A DNA stretch of 64,000 bases, taken from contig NZ_POYJ01000006.1 of the NCBI RefSeq assembly GCF_002895435.1, positions 246,515 to 310,514 on the forward strand, read 5' to 3'. Source of the stretch: Aquimarina sediminis. Its GTDB lineage: Bacteria > Bacteroidota > Bacteroidia > Flavobacteriales > Flavobacteriaceae. The notes beneath the pieces are model-generated. The model saw nothing but the letters and a program-made list of their open reading frames with translations. It made no database searches and was not told where the DNA came from. Below, one piece after another: positions 63,001-64,000 of this stretch. The first letter of the stretch is position 1. Every line of letters starts with the position of its first letter. Made by a program: the position numbers and the translations under genes.

Positions 63001-64000
63001 CTTCTGAACTTAGCGAAATAATACCAACTCGTAATAAAGGACCTACACTAAGATCAAAGGGACTTATAAAATCGGTGATCGTATCACGGATGTCTTCTCC
63101 TTTTTCTAAATATGTGATAGAAAAACCTACCGAATCTGAAACCAATTGTACAGGGTGACCATCTACAAAATCAAAAGAAGTACGAAAAACATCATGCCGA
63201 GAAATAAGCTGATCAAATGAAGCTGCCAACTTCTTTTTATCCAGAACACCTTGTAAAGAAACAACTTTGGTCGTGTTATATGCCAAAGAATCTTTATCAA
63301 ACTCATACAAGAAATACATACGTTGCTGGGCTGAAGATAGCGGGTAATACTCTCGGCTTGATACCTTAGGAATAGCTATAAAAGATTCTTTCTCTAAACT
63401 ATCTATATAGGAAGCCAAACTTGAAATATCCTGGTACTTAAATAATGATTTCAAAACAAGATGAACCGAAAACAACTTGCTGATCATATTGATCAAAACA
63501 ACTGCACGAAGGGAATTACCTCCTAAATCAAAAAAACTACTACTTACACTAAGCTGATCTGATTCAAGATGTAACAACTCAGACCATAGGGTAACTAATT
63601 GCTTTTCTGTGGGAGTAGAAGCTGCCTGATAGGCAACCTTCTCGCCTTCTGGGGAAGGTAATGACTTACGATCCAACTTACCCGTTGAAGTCATAGGCAT
63701 CTCTGACAAACGAACATAATATCCCGGAATCATACTTAAGGGTAACTCTTCCAATAAATGATTACGAAGCTCGGAAACAGAAAGATCTACAGTAGAAACA
63801 TAATATGCAATCAAAGACTTATCCCCATGAACCTCATTAACTACAACAACAGAATCAACAATCTCCGGGATAACATTTATATGACTCTCTATCTCACCGG
63901 GCTCTATACGAACTCCATGAAGCTTTAACTGATCATCTATCCTACCCAAAAACTCTATACTACCATCTGATGTCCAGCGAGCCAAATCACCTGTCTTATA
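57068..64000 (-). CDS. Nonribosomal peptide synthetase, C-terminal part (start outside window)
   Basis: The reading frame runs to the right window edge inside an adenylation domain (KTGDLARW is the first readable piece). Order from there: end of A, PCP (GGNS near 63515), then C-A-PCP twice. The C domains have HHIISDG near 62960 and 59835, the A domains TSGSSG cores, and the PCPs GGHS near 60385 and 57265. The protein ends with a charged tail (LEGEDQSTNNEKVERKE) and no thioesterase, so the chain passes to the next NRPS, which opens with a TubC-like docking domain. Both complete A domains have the code DAQDIAFVDK, close to Gln or Glu. The two modules are a tandem duplication differing visibly by one residue (Gly/Glu in KLV-x-IWSE). 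Confidence 0.95.
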   Translation of the reverse strand, partial: YKTGDLARWTSDGSIEFLGRIDDQLKLHGVRIEPGEIESHINVIPEIVDSVVVVNEVHGDKSLIAYYVSTVDLSVSELRNHLLEELPLSMIPGYYVRLSEMPMTSTGKLDRKSLPSPEGEKVAYQAASTPTEKQLVTLWSELLHLESDQLSVSSSFFDLGGNSLRAVVLINMISKLFSVHLVLKSLFKYQDISSLASYIDSLEKESFIAIPKVSSREYYPLSSAQQRMYFLYEFDKDSLAYNTTKVVSLQGVLDKKKLAASFDQLISRHDVFRTSFDFVDGHPVQLVSDSVGFSITYLEKGEDIRDTITDFISPFDLSVGPLLRVGIISLSSEEHVMIVDNHHIISDGVTNGVLMRDFMSFYRGESLPDLRIQYKDYAVWQQGESQQAAMANHQAYWLSEFKEEVPSLVLPGDYSGLSTTGNQGGIVRFELDAEKTAKLRSLSKEEGTTLFVVLLSIYNVLLSKLCNQEDIVIGTSVAGRHHADLESVAGVFINALALRNYPDGDRSFLEFLRGVNDRTFSSFEHQDYPYEDLIDSLNLKRDTNRNPLFNVMFEYFNFEQPKMEIPGLTLSPFDYDVEVTRFDLTMAVTEVEDKLALNFQYSSSLFRESTIQRFVNYFEVLTDAILGDPVILLRDINVVPLSEQESLIQVYNSTSLPYNNEEGIISVFSRQVQQYPDRRALFFGDNELTYSELDLRSNQVAHYLISEGIVPGNIVGLLFDRSLDMIIGILGVLKSGAGYLPLDPSLPEQRISYMLDQSRAAYLLSHDTYVDDYSAYLPVTSIASPIITSQDDSEVSISIGSTDLAYCIFTSGSSGHPKGVMMPQGSVINLVKGLKDRVYDSYGDRALRVSLLASYSFDASVQQIFGSLLQGHSLYIVDDQSRKDGAALLRFYNDHSIDISDGTPTHLGLLVHSLQEGSTLDSLSSWILAGEVLPVDLVRLFYAKLGAGTQLYNFYGPTETCVDSTSYKIDIDNLDSYDSIPIGKPLPNERVYITDNYGGLVPMGSIGELCIAGDGLALRYVGDQSLTSDKFDSDWIAWEDRVYRTGDLVRWLADGNLEYYGRIDDQVKLRGYRIELSEIAHQLSRYSGITQSVVKIQTIEEEKYVVGYYESSEPLDTSEIRKHLSLHLPEYMIPSYYVHMDRFPLNLSGKIDRKSLPDYELQQEATYVAPTNSTEEKLVGIWSEVLKLDADVVGIDSDFFDLGGHSLKLVFLANKIKKEFNVKISLKEIMAHPTIAYLGEYISDAVKTNHLDILPVDSREYYPLSSAQQRMYFLYEFDKDSLAYNTTKVVSLQGVLDKKKLAASFDQLISRHDVFRTSFDFVDGHPVQLVSDSVGFSITYLEKGEDIRDTITDFISPFDLSVGPLLRVGIISLSSEEHVMIVDNHHIISDGVTNGVLMRDFMSFYRGESLPDLRIQYKDYAVWQQGESQQAAMANHQAYWLSEFKEEVPSLVLPGDYSGLSTTGNQGGIVRFELDAEKTAKLRSLSKEEGTTLFVVLLSIYNVLLSKLCNQEDIVIGTSVAGRHHADLESVAGVFINALALRNYPDGDRSFLEFLRGVNDRTFSSFEHQDYPYEDLIDSLNLKRDTNRNPLFNVMFEYFNFEQPKMEIPGLTLSPFDYDVEVTRFDLTMAVTEVEDKLALNFQYSSSLFRESTIQRFVNYFEVLTDAILGDPVILLRDINVVPLSEQESLIQVYNSTSLPYNNEEGIISVFSRQVQQYPDRRALFFGDNELTYSELDLRSNQVAHYLISEGIVPGNIVGLLFDRSLDMIIGILGVLKSGAGYLPLDPSLPEQRISYMLDQSRAAYLLSHDTYVDDYSAYLPVTSIASPIITSQDDSEVSISIGSTDLAYCIFTSGSSGHPKGVMMPQGSVINLVKGLKDRVYDSYGDRALRVSLLASYSFDASVQQIFGSLLQGHSLYIVDDQSRKDGAALLRFYNDHSIDISDGTPTHLGLLVHSLQEGSTLDSLSSWILAGEVLPVDLVRLFYAKLGAGTQLYNFYGPTETCVDSTSYKIDIDNLDSYDSIPIGKPLPNERVYITDNYGGLVPMGSIGELCIAGDGLALRYVGDQSLTSDKFDSDWIAWEDRVYRTGDLVRWLADGNLEYYGRIDDQVKLRGYRIELSEIAHQLSRYSGITQSVVKIQTIEEEKYVVGYYESSEPLDTSEIRKHLSLHLPEYMIPSYYVHMDRFPLNLSGKIDRKSLPDYELQQEATYVAPTNSTEEKLVEIWSEVLKLDADVVGIDSDFFDLGGHSLNAIQIANSIKQTFEIRLKLVEIFKKRTIRQISELIEMDKWLEGEDQSTNNEKVERKETII
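57252..60226 (-). repeat. Tandem module duplication, copy 1 (downstream module)
   Basis: Direct repeat of about 2975 bp; the partner lies 3129 bp to the right. It spans most of a PCP back through A to the start of the C domain. By eye the central 2.6 kb is identical and scattered, mostly silent, differences cluster at both ends. Confidence 0.9.
60381..63355 (-). repeat. Tandem module duplication, copy 2 (upstream module)
   Basis: Partner of the repeat at 57252-60226. Between the copies are about 150 bp unique to each module boundary, covering the PCP end and C-domain linker. The layout means two adjacent modules with the same predicted substrate. Confidence 0.9.

Noticed and set aside
1..64000. 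Integron integrase, transposase, tRNA or phage integrase
   Set aside because: I looked for tyrosine-recombinase and transposase motifs among the predicted proteins and for tRNA-like cloverleafs near the cassettes and found none.

Overview
The window looks like chromosomal DNA of a marine flavobacterium (Bacteroidota, Flavobacteriaceae; an Aquimarina-like genome is my guess). Signs are the low GC content, Bacteroidota-type promoters (TTTG or TTG, about 20 bp, TAnnTTTG), a LytS/LytTR pair, many small lipoproteins, and a very large NRPS locus. No rRNA, tRNA, integrase, transposase or CRISPR array was seen.

Left part (1-16.9 kb): a run of small, mostly unknown genes, nearly all on the + strand. 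They are separated by structured inverted repeats of 65-200 bp that begin near an ...AAC triplet and end in ...(A)CGTT(G/A)T. In two cassettes of this run the first 9-10 bases are the exact reverse complement of the bases at the far end, as expected if each unit was once a circle closed by an integron-type attC site. I read this as an integron-like cassette array without an integrase in view (CALIN-like). Cargo includes a HEPN-motif protein, an XRE/SymE-like pair, an unusually long 4.1 kb unit with a Spy-like repeat protein, lipoproteins and a LytS/LytTR two-component system, a CHAT (caspase-like) protein, a PEP-mutase-like enzyme with an Ada-type DNA repair protein, a DUF6000-like protein, a SnoaL/beta-lactamase-fold fusion and a DinB-like lipoprotein.

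Middle (17-33.3 kb): ordinary accessory genes: Crp/Fnr, AraC and HxlR regulators, a deiodinase-like redoxin, a TlpA-like thioredoxin, GNAT, Nudix, VOC, a RibD/DHFR-like reductase, a PLD-like protein, and a complete HaeIII-type restriction-modification operon (controller, cytosine-5 methyltransferase, endonuclease). At 32.75-33.10 kb lies a noncoding nest of long inverted repeats built from an 11-12 bp TCGAGTTGATA-like word. From 33.3 to 37.5 kb a second, smaller set of cassette-like genes and shorter attC-like sites follows, including a third cassette with exactly complementary ends.

Right part (37.5-64 kb, all on the - strand): a nonribosomal peptide operon read from right to left. A first NRPS, truncated by the window edge, ends in two almost identical modules (a 3 kb tandem duplication). 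A second NRPS of 5521 residues has a TubC-like docking domain, five C-A-PCP modules and a thioesterase. Then come a type II thioesterase, an Asp/Glu racemase-like enzyme and an atypical ornithine-carbamoyltransferase relative, closed by a clear intrinsic terminator. Adenylation pockets read by eye suggest ...X-Gln/Glu-Gln/Glu-Thr-Pro-X-X-Asn, and the condensation domain after the Thr module is atypical.
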